Below, one piece after another: positions 37,569 to 51,200 of a stretch of 64,000 bases of DNA. Origin of the DNA: Pegea sp. RAD2-039 (Eukaryota; Chordata; Thaliacea; Salpida; Salpidae); assembly GCA_034620365.1 (NCBI GenBank), contig JAQGEQ010000351.1, forward strand, positions 558,001 to 622,000, read 5' to 3'. The notes beneath the pieces were generated by a model. It searched no databases. It was not told the DNA's origin and was given only the letters and a program-made list of their open reading frames with translations. A program made the position numbers and the translations under genes. Position 1 is the first letter of the stretch. Each line of letters starts with the position of its first letter.

Positions 37569-40546
37569 TTAAAAGAATTCGGAACCAATTACAATGCTGG
37601 TTTCATTTCCGATAATTTTTGTTGAATGGTACCATCTGTTAGTGTCTAAAACAACTGTTGAAAAAAAAACAGCATTTAAATACTTACAATATTGGAATTA
37701 ACATTTTCAAAAACTATATTTTATGAAACTAAGCTTTTTTTATTAATCTTATGCTTTCAAATCATTGAAATTAGTTTAGAATTAGTTAATACTGACCAAT
37801 GTCACCAGGCTCCACTATTATCTCTATTTGATATTTGCAAATGCCATAACATTCTGCTGGTGTTTGTAGTAACCAACGTTTAGTTCCTTTAATTTGAGCT
37901 TGCCATGACATTATATCAATAGCGTCAATCTATCAAAAGACATTTTGCTTAAAGTAAACAAGCAAGCACAAGTTCTTTAAATTAAGGAAATATAATTGAG
38001 CATAAGCTGGTATGGTGTAATACATGCTCAAATTTATGAAACTCTAGTTAATGATGTACATTATTTGCTGTATTTTTCATTTTTGTATTTATTTGAAATT
38101 ATTTTGATGTTACTCATAAGCATAAAAGTTCTAAATAAGCATGAAAGTTAAAAACTAAATAATTTTTTTTATAAATAAAGTTTAGATGTCCAAATCATTA
38201 TTTTTAGGATTTTTTTATGACTTTGAAGCTTCTACACAATTGAAGTTTTCAATTTTAGGAAATAGTTTTTACTGCCTCTGTAAACTACAAATATATCAAA
38301 TGGCTCACATGCATTTGAGCTCCATAACCAGGTAAGCCCATAAAAATCCAATCTGTTCTTGCATGCTCATAGAACTGAGGTAGAAAGGTTGGCTTTTTAT
38401 AATGTTTCCGCAATTCATTTGCAGTCAAGCCGTCACAATTGCTCCTACAAATATAATTTTTTTGTAATTCTTACCAAAATATGTTTATTGTAAGGATTGA
38501 TTTTCAAACACTTACCATCCTATGTACCAAGGTTTTTCTTCACCAAGTTCTCGAGCCTTTGACATTTCAAAGACATCTCCTAGGTTTGTAAAGTTAGTTT
38601 GATATGGGAAGAATTGGCAATCTCTTTCAACTCTATTTAGTGCCTGTGGTAGTTATAAATTTGTATAGCTTGACTCGAGGAAACAGTACATATAGAAAGA
38701 AATATATTTAAGAATTTCGAAAGATAAATGATTGTAGATAATTTATAAGAAACTAAGTTTGTTTTTGAGCATCCACAAGCTTTTAAATATTACCCACGTT
38801 AAATTTGTGTGATCATCAAAATAAATGATATCAAGTTTTACCTATTAATACTTTTTAAGTAAACTTTTAGCAACAGCAATTGATTGAAGCAATGACTTTT
38901 GAAAAAGCATTCGAAAATTTAAGTATTTAAATTCGGCTTCGGGCTTCTTAGTTTTAAATCTTTTGCGTTATCAAGACATGAACAAAAGATGACTCACTTC
39001 AGAACCAATCGGGTAGATTTTGCGGAAATAATCCAAATTAAAAACTTTTCTTGCGTCCCATTCTTCTTGACCACCTTTAATTAATAATGGTTTCATTGTA
39101 AACGCAAACTTTTTGTGAAATTCCTCCTATTAAAAGTAAACTGGTGAGTAGATGATACTTTTCTTGTTTTATTTTTCATCTAAAATATTAATTAAATTCA
39201 TTAAAGCTAAAAAATATAAAACGATATTTTAAGAACAGATGTTAATTGCTGATTACAAAATATTTTAAATATGGTTGCTTAAACAAAACAACTGATTTAA
39301 AACTTATAACTTTTGAAAATGGCTTTGATTTTGTACAATAAATAATTAAAAAGTTCAAGTTTTGTCATTAAAAGAATATAAAGTAGCTGATTTTCGATTA
39401 ATTAGTCGGTTAAAACTTACCCCAAACATTAAGTTGAAAATGTAATAATGGGAGCTTATACTATTTTCACTAAGAAATAAAGAAAACTAAAAAGCAGTTT
39501 TTACAACATAATTTTACAGTTAAATGAGTGATAGCCAAAAGCTGATTGTTAATATATATTTACTGCTTTTTGGCTCAATTCCTATTCACATTTTGTACTG
39601 CTGTATACAATTTTAAGTAGTATAGAGAAAACGCTTATCAATCTAAATTTCTTAAAAAAAATTTTTGGGTAAAAGTTTATTGTATTTAGTGTCACTAACA
39701 ATTACAATCAGCAAGTGTCTAAAAACTTAAAAAAAATTTTTTTTAAAGCTTATCAACTCTTGTTTAACTGTGTAAGTTAAAATTATAAAAATATTGAAAT
39801 AATAGAACAAATAAATCAATCAAATTATATAAACAATTAATATCAAATAAAAAACAATAACAAAAGACAATCAGGAAATTTTTTAAATCTAAATCAATCT
39901 AAAAACGATCTTATGAAATTGAGTAGTAGCTAACAAACTAACCGGCGTGATACTGTCAACAGTTGTCAATCCTTCAACATCTTTACACAGATTACAGTCA
40001 ATTGGTGGACGAAAGTAGTCTAAATATGCTTCTTGAGATGGTAATATGCATTCAGCATTTTCAACATCTTCAAAAACACTGTTGAAAGTAAAATAATCAT
40101 AAATCAAAAAACAAAACTTTAAATAAAGATATTGTACTTTATTTTACTTTTAAGCCATATTTTTAATAATAGTTGTTTTAATTTTCAAACTTCTAACCTT
40201 GATGCTAAGTAGCTTAAAATAAGTTTGAATGATAAAACAAATTGATCAGCAAAAAATTCAAGTATTAAGCTACTTACAATGAGGCTAACCGTTTCCCAAT
40301 ATTAGTTTTCTTTTTGACCAAGTACAAAGAAACTGCCAAAGCAACTAATAGAAATGATGTAAGCAATAAAGTTCTTTTTGTGATTATCCAAAGCCAATTA
40401 ACTCTTTTACATTTCTTTTCAATTAACTTAATTGAGCTTAATGAAACCAGTTCTTCGTCTGTAAGACCTAATTCATTTCTTGCTTCTTTCAACAAATTCT
40501 TAAAATCTTTTTTCTTTATCTCACACTCTTCTTCAGTTGAAGACAT
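37569..40546 (-). CDS. membrane-anchored JmjC/cupin-8 iron-2-oxoglutarate oxygenase
   Basis: Seven exons, from the right: 40546-40278, 40078-39943, 39126-38998, 38643-38516, 38444-38309, 37929-37797, 37654-37569, in phase for 338 residues. The frame runs upstream only from a TTG, so the ATG at 40546 (MSSTEEE) is taken. A basic-flanked hydrophobic helix near residues 59-77 with no signal peptide predicts a type II protein with a luminal catalytic domain. The domain opens with KPLLIKGGQEEWDA, typical of JmjC/cupin-8 enzymes. Iron ligands are H266 and D268 (MHID) and H320 (NRWYH); K283 in KGTKRW probably binds 2-oxoglutarate. WQAQIKG and EPGDIVVLDTN are further family signatures. Such enzymes hydroxylate or demethylate proteins; the substrate is unknown. 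Active-site residues look complete. I cannot name a vertebrate orthologue. Confidence 0.88.
39421..39469 (-). other. candidate stop-containing cassette exon in the JmjC gene
   Basis: Between exons 2 and 3 a strong acceptor (TTTATTTCTTAG) and a consensus donor (GGG/GTAAGT) bracket 49 bases. Exon 2 ends in phase 0, so including this piece would read TGA as its first codon and would also shift the frame. Skipping it gives the family-like ITPEEFHKKF join. It may be a poison exon that lowers expression, or a fortuitous splice-site pair. Confidence 0.3.
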
Positions 40547-43500
40547 CCTGACAATTGATATCAACTCAGTTCAGTTATTTAATTCATAGTAATTAAACTT
40601 CAGTTAACTTATCAAGTAAGCTCTTTAAGAAACAGGAAGTAATCAAACGTGCAATAGGGCGCAAGACGAATACTTCTCAAAAGCACTTGCCCGTGGTGTG
40701 TGTGTATCGAGCATTTATTGTGCTGTTATCTACAGTATTTCTATCTTTTGTTTTTTCCTTTAATACTTCCTCATTATTATCGTTTGCAGTGATAGAAAAT
40801 AGAAAATATAATTTCAAACTTATATTTCAGATTGTAGTGAATAATATGTCCACCAAAAACATTAATTTATTGAAAACATTTTGGAATGGCATTTCAGAGA
40901 TGTGTAAATTACATTTGGAAACGTTTCAAAAATTACTGATAAAAATATAATTTGCTGAAAGCTTTCACGTTCAATTTTGCCTCTATAAAGTGTCTTGTTT
41001 AACAAAGTTTAAAGATTTTGTTATTTAATGAAAGTATGTTCAATTTTGGTTGAAATACTTTTTTATTAAATAAAAAAAAACTACTGCAATTACAAAGTTT
41101 TACTTTTTGCTAATAGTTCTTTAAAAGTTAACCTTTTTTGTGAGTTATCATAAAGAAAATTGGAATATTTTGAATTTAATTATAAATCTAAACCTATTAA
41201 ACAAGAGCTTTTTTTACTTTTTCATAAGTATATAGAAAAGTTTTAATTACTTGTTTTATTATTTACTGCTTTAAATCGAATAAACTTTGAAATTTTAGTT
41301 AAAAAAATTATAATAATATTACAAGATTAAATTTTATTACATTTTCTTAGCTTGTTAAAAATTGATAAGAAATATTTAATTACTTCAGTATCGTGCTCAC
41401 TTGCATTGTAAAAATAGTCCAAAATAAGTTTAAATAAAACACCCACATAAAAACCACCTACCGGTTATTAGGTAGGCGTTGAAACTTAGCCATAATCTCA
41501 GGACTGTGGATTTTTGTTCAAACATACAAGCTAATGGGCTTTTTGTCATTAAAGTAGCGGAAATTCGTTTAATTTGTATCTTTTTTTTTCAAAGCCTTGC
41601 ATAGAATATTTACTATTAAACAAATGTTAAACTCTTAAAAGTCTGTTTCAACTGTCATCTCAGTAGACTATGAAGTTCTGCATTTGTTAAATAATTATGA
41701 AGTTATTAAACTAATTGACTTTTATATAATGCTCTTACTTTTTTTGCAAACTTTTATTTATAATGATGATGACAAACTGTAATTAAGATCAATTTACAAT
41801 TTGATTCCATTTATTAAACAATTTAATGGTTACAAAATACAAGTGTTTAAATATAAACCATAATATGTTGGTTTATAACTTCTATAATTGCATTTAATGC
41901 CAATTTTAAGTTTTTCTTTCTTATCTTAAATATACCTTAGAAGAAAATTACGAAATATGGGAAATAACATTTTAGAAATAATCTTTTGATTACCGAACAG
42001 TACTTATGAAGTAGTAGTAATTTATGGAAAAATTCAACTTATAAAGAATATAGAAATTAATTTTCAATTTCACATTAAGTTTGTGGTTCTATTACTGTCT
42101 GATAATTTAAAAAATGTTTTTCATGACTAATTTCTATTATGAAACATGTTTAAAAATTACAGTAATTTTAGAGCAATTGCAAATTTGAAGAAAATAAAAC
42201 TGTACGAAAATGTCATCCTAAATAAATATTGCTTATGTTGTCAAACAACTCAACAACTAATAACGATTAGGCGAAGAATTCTAGACATGATACGAACCAT
42301 GTAGTTAAATGTAATCTCTTCACTATAAAATTATTCAACTTCGTACTAAGATAAAGAAATAAGAACTTAATTTGTTTTTATACAGCTATAAAAATTAATT
42401 TTGGGACAGTTTTGATAAATTTTCTAAGGACCGTAAAAATTGTAATTATCAAATACTCAGCCGTCAATTTTTTCATAAAAACCTTTTTAAGAAACTTGAA
42501 ATGGCAAATATTATGGTTTCCTTTATTTAAAAACTGTTTTTCACTAAGTTTCTTTTAAAAAGTATCTTAAAATAAATTATTAGTCATGTATATTAAATGA
42601 TGTTGTCAGTAAATTGAATATTAGAACTTAAATAAAAATCTTTATTTTAATTTGTCGAACGCATTTATACTACCATCAGTTTTATACTTGTCATATACCG
42701 CTTACTAGCTAGCAGTCTATCAAGAAAATTTCCTAGCTACTAAAATATTTAGCTGAAACTTTTCTTACATCAATTTTACATTTACTTAATTAGTTTTTTT
42801 GCTTAAGCCTAAAAGTTTTACATAAATTAAAAGCTAAAAGTAAAATCTTCGTAACTTGTTTATCAGTTTTAAGTAAAAACGAGATCTTATTTGATTTAAT
42901 TATCTTTGTTGTTAGAGTTTATCTTTTATATAAAACATAAGTCAAAGTGTTATCAGGCCAATCGTAAAAAAAAATTATATTTTAAATTCATTAACTTGAT
43001 TGTCTTAAGAAACAAAAAATAATATCACTAAATTCAAAAACTTAAAATTTATCTTACTATCACCAACAATATCATATAAAGTATTCTCTTAGAATAAATA
43101 AAAATTAATATTATATATCAATTAAATAAAAACAAATTAGATAGATTCATTTAACAACCTGTATTTTGCATATGGCCTTTGGCTTGGAAAAGTTGAACAG
43201 ATGACAAGTTAATAAAGTTGTTAAAATAAACAAAATCAACATTGTTTAATGTACTTGCTTACATATGTTCCTAATGTTTTTAAATCAAATAAGAATGGTT
43301 TAAGTACTTCTTTAACAAATTCCAATTAAGTAGGGAAGATTTAACAGTTGGAAGTCTTGTAGATTAGAAAACAAATGTTTCCATAATGCAATAAGAGATA
43401 CTTTTATATCTTTCTAGCTGATGATTAGTGATATAAAAGAGGCTTAGAGATATTGCTTCATTATTAGACATACTGTTGTTCGAATATTAGTAAAGTTAGA

Positions 43501-44400
43501 TTAAGAAGTTATACAGTTCTTTTATTACCTAACTTGTTAGAGGACTTAGTTGAAAGCAATTGTTTTCGTTGTAAATTTTGAACTTATAATCAAAATTATA
43601 TGTTTGTTTTCTAGGTATCATAAAGTTGATTATATTGTTGATAACGTTTTAAGATTTTTTAATATAGCTAAAATAAATCTAAATTAATAAAAAAGCAAAG
43701 ATGTTAATTCAACAATAAACTGAAAATCGAAAATCAAATTTTATACTAATAAAATAAACGTTATACTTGTAATTATTATAACTACTAACATTTTTATTAA
43801 GTCATGACAAATTTAGCAGAGGTCAGCAGCTATGATTTTATCTTCAACATAAATAGCAATTATTTTCTTAAGTACAACCTTTTGATTATAAAAGCAATCA
43901 GCAAACTGAATGATGAAGGTTTAATGTGATTGAATTAATCTGTATCTAAGCTTAAAGATTATCCTTAATAACTGTCAAAGTCAAAACATGTTTTAAACTT
44001 TCAATACTTTCGAAATAACAACGTATTACAAATTTATATATTTACATCTAAACTTTGTGAAATTCAAAATTTTCTTTTAGAATTAATGAAACTTACAGTA
44101 AGGTATCCTCAATCTGTTTAAATTTGATAAAAATAGTTTTCGTTTTTGAGATTTCCACAAATAGAATAAATCTATTTGAAATAAATTTAAAATTCTAGAA
44201 AATAATTTTGAAATTTAATCTTTTAGGTAATTATTCTTCTACTATAAAATATTTTAAAATCTTTTACTAGTTTAACTGGATATTTAGACACATAGAAAAA
44301 CAAATCGTATTGACCTAACTTAATAACAAGGCCTAAAACTAACAGATTTTTTTAAGTTATTTCAAAGTATCTTTTAAAAATAGTAAGGGATAATTAAAAC

Positions 44401-44960
44401 TGATGGCGTCATCGACTGTGTCATCACATGTAAGTTAAGATGTTTACATTTAAAAAGATGAAAATTAAAAACTGGAGGTGTTTAGCCTATCATGTTACCT
44501 AGTCACGCATAAGTCCATTCTTGTTGTTAAGTCACCAACTCCTTCTTGAAGACTTGCGTGCCGCCCAATAAGCTAAAGATGCTACATTTTACTTTTGGCA
44601 CAGGTTTAGAACATGAATGCGCCAAATAAATATGCACTCAGCTGAGTGAAGATATGCGGAAACCACTATAGATTAAATTGAAGATAAAAATAGCTTACAA
44701 TTGAATCAGCTAGTATATTTTAAATGAACTTGTCACGCACTGTGATGTTATAACTGACATTTTAGCTCACCTAAGAATGCCGGCCTTTTTGTAGCATGTA
44801 AAACTCCTTTACTTTGACCATGGGCTAGTAAAGCTTCTTTATTTCGCTGACGTTTGATTTGCATGCGAGAGATAACAGATTTTTCCTAACTTTTGTGACA
44901 GTTTTAACGAATTGTAACACGCGATTGTAGACTGCTTTACCAAACTATTTAATCTTTTTT
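44401..44960. promoter_or_regulatory. GC-richer non-coding island with an octamer site, possible enhancer
   Basis: Roughly 560 bases clearly richer in G and C than the surrounding desert, with stops in every frame. It includes a POU-type octamer ATTTGCAT at 44857-44864 and scattered GTCACGC-type words. It could be a conserved regulatory element, a non-coding RNA or an old element fragment. Support is composition and motif only. Confidence 0.22.
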
Positions 44961-46462
44961 GACATTTGCTTTGCGGACTTTATTGAAACATTTTTTAAAG
45001 TTTACTGTTTGCTTTTTGTTGGAATAAACGGATTAAATTGAATTTCAAAAATAAAATCTCTTTTTGATTTAGTTATTATGAAATTAGCTTCTAAGATTTA
45101 GAACAATTCTAAGGAATAAAAGTTACATATAAAAACATCATTGAGACAAATTAAAATGGGATTTTTTTAAAACTTAAAAAATACTTTAAATATATATTTC
45201 GATACTTAATATAAAAAATGTGTTTTAAATGGCTGTAGGGGCGCTTACACAACTAATTAGATACCTAATAATTAAAATACCTGACAAAATTACGAAATTA
45301 CTGTGAAATTTTTCATTAAAACACAATTACAGTCGAACACACGCCAAATTGGTAAAAAACTTATAATTTAGTAATAATAAGAATTGTAGATTAATTGAAA
45401 TAAAAGTTTTATAAATCATAAATATCAGAAAAAGCTGGTTGAAAAGCCAAACTCTAGTTTATTTATTTTTGTTAATTTGTAATAACATACGTATTAAACA
45501 AATCTTACAAACTTGTTTTTAGGTTCTTTACAGTAAATATTAAAGAAAGAGGAAAAGTGCTTTTTTGCTTATTGAATAATTCTATTACATATTACATGAC
45601 TCATAATTTCTACTTTAATAGTAAGCTATGATAAATGCTTAAAAATTTTAAAGTATAAAGTTAATCATTTTGCAATTTTTGATATTATTAGCTGAGCTGT
45701 TTTATAAGTCTCCTAATAATAACTTGGTTATAAATATCGTACAAGCATCTATACGACAAGTCGAAATTATAAAAGTTTAAAAAGTTCTGGCTCTTGACTT
45801 AGTATTTGTCAAATTGGAAAAAATGATCTTAGTTTTTAACTATAGCATTTTGCAGTTTTGTTATAAATCAGAAATTTAACTGAACAAGAACAGAATTAGG
45901 ACAAACATGAAAATAGAATCAATCTTTCATTCATGTTCTAAAGCGTCAAGCTATTAAAAGACATTGAAAGTGAATTTACGATTACAAGATTGGTTACAGT
46001 AGAGAAAAAATATTTCTTCTCTCTTCTCTCTGCTATATATATTAAGTAAGCACGCTTTTTGCAAGTTGTAAGTCTTTCACATGCTTAACAACGATTATCA
46101 ATCGTATTAAGCAAAGTTATTGCAGATTATTTGAACTTCATATGAGATATCGCTTAACTTATACAGTAAATATAATCAGCTAATATTTTTTTAATTTCTT
46201 ATCAAGGTAAAAGATTTATTTATGATTAAATTAGAAGTTAACAGAATTATTAATGTTTTAATTTTAGCAATGAATTAAAAATCGGTCAGTTTGAGTGACT
46301 TTAATTTATTTGTCAAGTTTGCTCGAAGAAGTTTAAAAAGAAGCCAGGGTATCCATATGTTTAACATAGACATAAAAATGATGAATTAGGTTGTCGTTAA
46401 ATTATATTTAAAAGTACTTATTTCATTTTGTATTACTATACATATACTATTATTATAAGCCC

Positions 46463-46474
46463 TTAGGCGCCTAA
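46463..46474. repeat. perfect 12-bp palindrome TTAGGCGCCTAA
   Basis: An exact self-complementary dodecamer with a GGCGCC core, flanked by TTATTAT on the left and TAATAA on the right, which lengthens the partial symmetry. It is unusual in DNA this AT-rich. Confidence 0.6.
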
Positions 46475-48241
46475 TAATAAAGCAATGAAGCGTAACACCA
46501 AGTGATAGTAAACCCTTAATGTCAGTATTGCTACCCACGCCTATTTAACTGCATATAAGATACAAGTGATAGATTTAATTTTAAGAATACAAATTTTGAA
46601 TACTCCAAAAAAACCAACTCTAATTTTGCTTAGAATCGTTATGATTGATTCAAATAAACAGATTTCAAATTTCTAATATCTAAAAGTTAAACGAGTCAAT
46701 TTAAAATGAGGCAACTAAAAATAATTGAACAGGATCTAACTGGAACTGTAGAATTTTAGAAGATATTTTTCTTATTTGATTGAACTAATAGAATAGATAT
46801 AAAAGAAAATTGTGTTTTCGAAAACATGTTTTAAAAATATAACGACTAATCACGGCCAAATGCATGCTAGGTAAATGCAGACAATTCACAATTGAAAGCA
46901 TGCTTGCAGCCTGCGTGGTATTACATGAAATGCTAAAGTTATCAAAAATCTTTGAATTGAAAAATGTATGATTTGTTCAACTGAATAATGAGTTTCATGA
47001 TTAGTGACTTACAGAATAGTATTTTATACAAGCAATCTGATTGGTTCATGCCCTGAAAAACAAAATAGTTTGAATTTGATAATTTGAAAAAGAAAATATT
47101 GTCTTAAGTTATGAGAAAAATGATAAGTTTCACTATTTCAATGTCTAGATACAAATCCATAGACTAAATTACAAATATTTTAACAAAATCTCAACGACTA
47201 TCTGCAAAAAATTTGTCAATTTGAAATTAAACAATATGAAATCTTGGAATTAATTATCATGTAGAATTTTGTAGCTATCTTGAGTATTTAATTTACTCTT
47301 CTATTTTTACAAAGTATTTTTAAACTAATTAACTGCAGGAAACAAGCTGTCAACTTAAAAACGTGTGATGGAATGATAGCAAAAAGAGCTTTTATCAAAA
47401 TTGGTTGTGTATAATTTCTTCACTTTTCTTAATCGTAACATTAACTAGATTACATACAAAGCAACTAAACGTTAGTAGGTGGGCCAACAAAGATTTGTGT
47501 CTTCTTTTAGATTACAGAGCTTGTTTTGATGATTTTAGGATTACATTGATATTACAAAAATGTAAACTGGTTGATAAGATAACAGATTAATGGCTTAAGG
47601 TTTTTTTATTTTGTCATTGTAGGATTAATAGGAGCTTATTAAATAACGTTTATTAAATTTGGTTTTTTTGACAGCGTTGTAAAGAATAAGTAAATGTTTA
47701 ATTTTATCATAAAGGTTTTTTGGTGACTCATGTTATATGTACTGATTAGTCTTTAACTATAACAGTATTTAAATCTTTTAATTTTTAATTTTGTGTTTTA
47801 CTACAAATTGGTTAAGTGTATGCGTCGTACTTTGTGAGTTTGTTATTACATTCATAAACTTAAAACAGTTGTGATATTGAGTTCTAAGTCGCATTATTAA
47901 AATACCAAAACAATTTTAATCAGGCTCAACAAATTTTTGTTTATTTACTGTGGTTCTTTTTATTTATTCTTGGCATTTTTTAATTAGTGCATAATTTTTT
48001 TTAATTTTAGAATTAATTTAAAACAAAATTAGAGATATTTTAATAAATGGCATTTTAATAGTATAATCCCGTAATGTTTCAAAATATATTTCAAATGAAT
48101 CAAACAAGATGTACTTTAAAATTCGGCTTTAAATAGATTAGCGCACTATTTTCAATATTGTAAATAGTTTACTTTTGGTAACAGCTTAATCATTACAGTC
48201 TCCAATCAAACTTGATAAATAAATTTAGAAGAAAGCTTGTA

Positions 48242-51200
48242 ATGAAATCTTGGATTCTTTTAATTATCTGTGTTTGCTACTCTGTAGTTGGTAATAGCAT
48301 TACTGATGAAAATACAAACACGCAACTATTGAACACTACGGATTGGACTTCACCCTTAATTCGAAGCATGGGAGGACTAATAAAACATACGCTTCCTCCT
48401 CAGCGTGAGTTGTTGAACTTATAAATAATTTTATAGCGTAGAAGAGTCAGCAGTATGATTGTCCATTAAAAGATCAACGGATGTTAAAATAATCGCTTAA
48501 CTTGACAACTTAAAGGTTATGTCATCTGCAAAAGAAAGTATTCAATAAAAGTAACGAATGATAAAATGTCAATCAAAAATCTACTCAATGAACCTCTGTC
48601 TTGCTGCTTATAAATTCAACTTTTTAATTCGTGCTTTGTTTTTATTTCTTATGAGCAAGTTGATTTTAGTTGCAAGGTCTTCACATGAACTCGTTTACAA
48701 GGTTCAAACACAATCAACTCTGCCAAACTTAAAGATACAATTTTCATGATTAGAAATTGATATTTTTTAATTTTAAGAAAAGATTTGAAATACAAAGCTT
48801 AATAGAAATTTGTTAAAAATTGTTGTCGAATTTGTCTAAAAATAGTTCAAGTTAACTGCTTTCAAAACCATTACATAGTTTCTCATTTGAGTATTGTAAT
48901 ATTTTAGATTTAAAAATAAAAGTCTATAGTTAGTTAAATTCTGCAGGACTTATATATTTTCACGCATTTAATACCAAATCTAATTGATAACAAAGCATAG
49001 AAACAAACGAATCACATAATATAAATACAAAGAAGATAGTTATGTATAAAACAAGAGGATTGTAAAATTCAGTCAACAAATACCTTTATATTTATCTTTG
49101 AGAGTTTCTATGGTTAAAAACCTCACCTTGAAAGAGACAAACTTTCATTTAAATTTATTATTATCTTCGACAATAGATGCCGTAATGCTTCTAAGGTGTT
49201 ATTAATAATTCTAAGATATGATATCATATTATAAATGTCATCTACAAACAATTCAATAGTTTTATTTAAATATTTATCATCAACTTCTTAATATTAAAAT
49301 TACCATATAAGAAAGTTTAAATGTTTAGAAAAAACCGCCTTGAAAAATGTTGCTAAAAACTTGTTTAAGAACTAAGTGTTTACATAAGTACAAGTTATTT
49401 GAGAAATTAAAAAATGTAGATTCTTAATTGGTTCATAATTATCTATTTTATCATCTAGTCTAGACTGACTTTTATATTTTGATTGTAGCTTTTTCCTTCC
49501 GTTCTAACTGTATGAGGTTGCAGTCATGGGGACTTCGGACGGACAACGATTATATTTCAGTAACTTGTATTTGGAATTATGGAGTTCTTCGCAATCAAGT
49601 TTTTCCTAAACTTGCTTCTGAGATCTTACCTAAAAAAAAGCATATAATCGGTGTTTGGGTAAAAATGCTTGATTACTGATTTATTATTTTAGTTTTCGTA
49701 AATGCTATTAACACATATAAGCCTTCCACCCTGTTTTCGTGGTATAAGCTTCAGACATTCGAAATTTGGGGCTAAAAATTAATCAGATTCTCGAGTTTTC
49801 AAATTCGTGTGGTAAATGACAATTAAAACTCTAAAATTGAGTTTCTCTTTACACACAGACTAGAGCTTCACAATATCTACAATCAACTTCATTTGTTGCA
49901 ATTTGTCAGCTACATTGTCTGTCTGGGCGTCCATACCCCCGGTTAGATGGTTCGGAAGAGTTTGAGCCAGCTGATGTCAACGTTGGTTGCTCTTCTGCTT
50001 TTAAGATGCGATGCAAACGTAACTAGTCCTGACTCAAACCAAACAAATTCAGATTGTAAATTTTTTATATTACAGAAGTTTGTCCTGAGTCTGTTTTCCT
50101 TGTTCCAAATGGAAAGGTCAGTTGTAGCGATGGAGATTTTGCCAGTTCGACCTGTACAGCATCATGTAATAGTGGATACTCTCTTAGAGGTCCAAGCAAA
50201 AAGAAATGCAACTCAGTCACCAACGAATGGTTGCCCAGAGATTCCTTCAAGTGTATTGGTGAGTGGTTATTTCTAGCATGAGCAACAAACCGTTTATTTT
50301 TCTGTTTTTTTGTGTAATGACCTTACTTCTTAAAAACTGCCAAAATTAATATCCAAATCACATAAAATTTTAGTTTGAAACTAAATAAGGGCTTATAATT
50401 AAATTTGTTTGTTACTAAACAGATTAGTTGGTTTAAAAATTAATTGATGATGAAAGCATTCTTCGAAAATAAAAACAAAATAAAATTGAAACAAATTCTT
50501 AGAACAAACAGATCAATATCTTTCTATAAAAACTGATCATTTGAAATAAATAACCAGCTTAGAAATAGTAGCAAGATTTTCAATGTAAACTGAATCCGAT
50601 TGATCTCCGAAAAAGAGACTATTGAGTTATCTTGAAGTTGTAATCACTTTGGCTGGTAATTTAATAGGAATTTTTAATCCGAGCTTTTTAAAAATTTAGT
50701 TTTTTTAAATTATGGTTTCCACTTTTTTTAATTTCACATTATTTGTGTACATTAGTATATAGTACATGTATATTAATGTGTAAAAGAATTTGAGCTCATA
50801 CATTCATCAGCAAATCTCAAAGTAATTATGGTCTAGCCTTTAACAGTTTTAATTCTTGTCATCATTATCTTTTTTATTTGAACAAAGCCTCATAATTACT
50901 AACTTCCTTGTTAAAAATGCTAATTACAGAGTTTAAAAATGATTTGAAAAACATTTTTTTTCTGTTTCAATTCATTAATCGTTTGTTGTATTTACTTAAT
51001 TACTAAACGTTTTAACAGAGGATGGCATCATGAAAAAGTCAAAACTTTGTCATAAGAGCTTCATTAAATTATAATCGTATAAATAATCCGATAATTGTAA
51101 ATATACATTTGACTGAATTAAAAACTAAAAATTGATAATTTTTGAAGATGTTTTTTGTCAAAATTAAATTTTAGTTCACAAAATGTTGAACAATTCAAAA

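Larger units (their letters stand above)
40547..48241. other. 7.7-kb non-coding interval with a GC-richer island
   Basis: No coding region with family resemblance. Open frames at 40687 and 47405 are weak; the former starts from TTG. A GC-richer stretch at 44401-44960, a 12-bp palindrome at 46463 and a GC-richer patch near 46850-46930 (two GCATGC hexamers) stand out. The right end holds the presumed promoter and leader of the protease gene, with an AG acceptor-like site at 48197-48198. Confidence 0.5.

Noticed and set aside
40687-40950. 87-codon plus-strand frame next to the JmjC gene start
   Set aside because: It opens only from TTG. The ATG-started part is 34 residues with no known relative; kept out for lack of support.
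47405-47590. 61-codon plus-strand frame upstream of the protease
   Set aside because: No joining splice sites in phase with the protease exons and no recognised domain.
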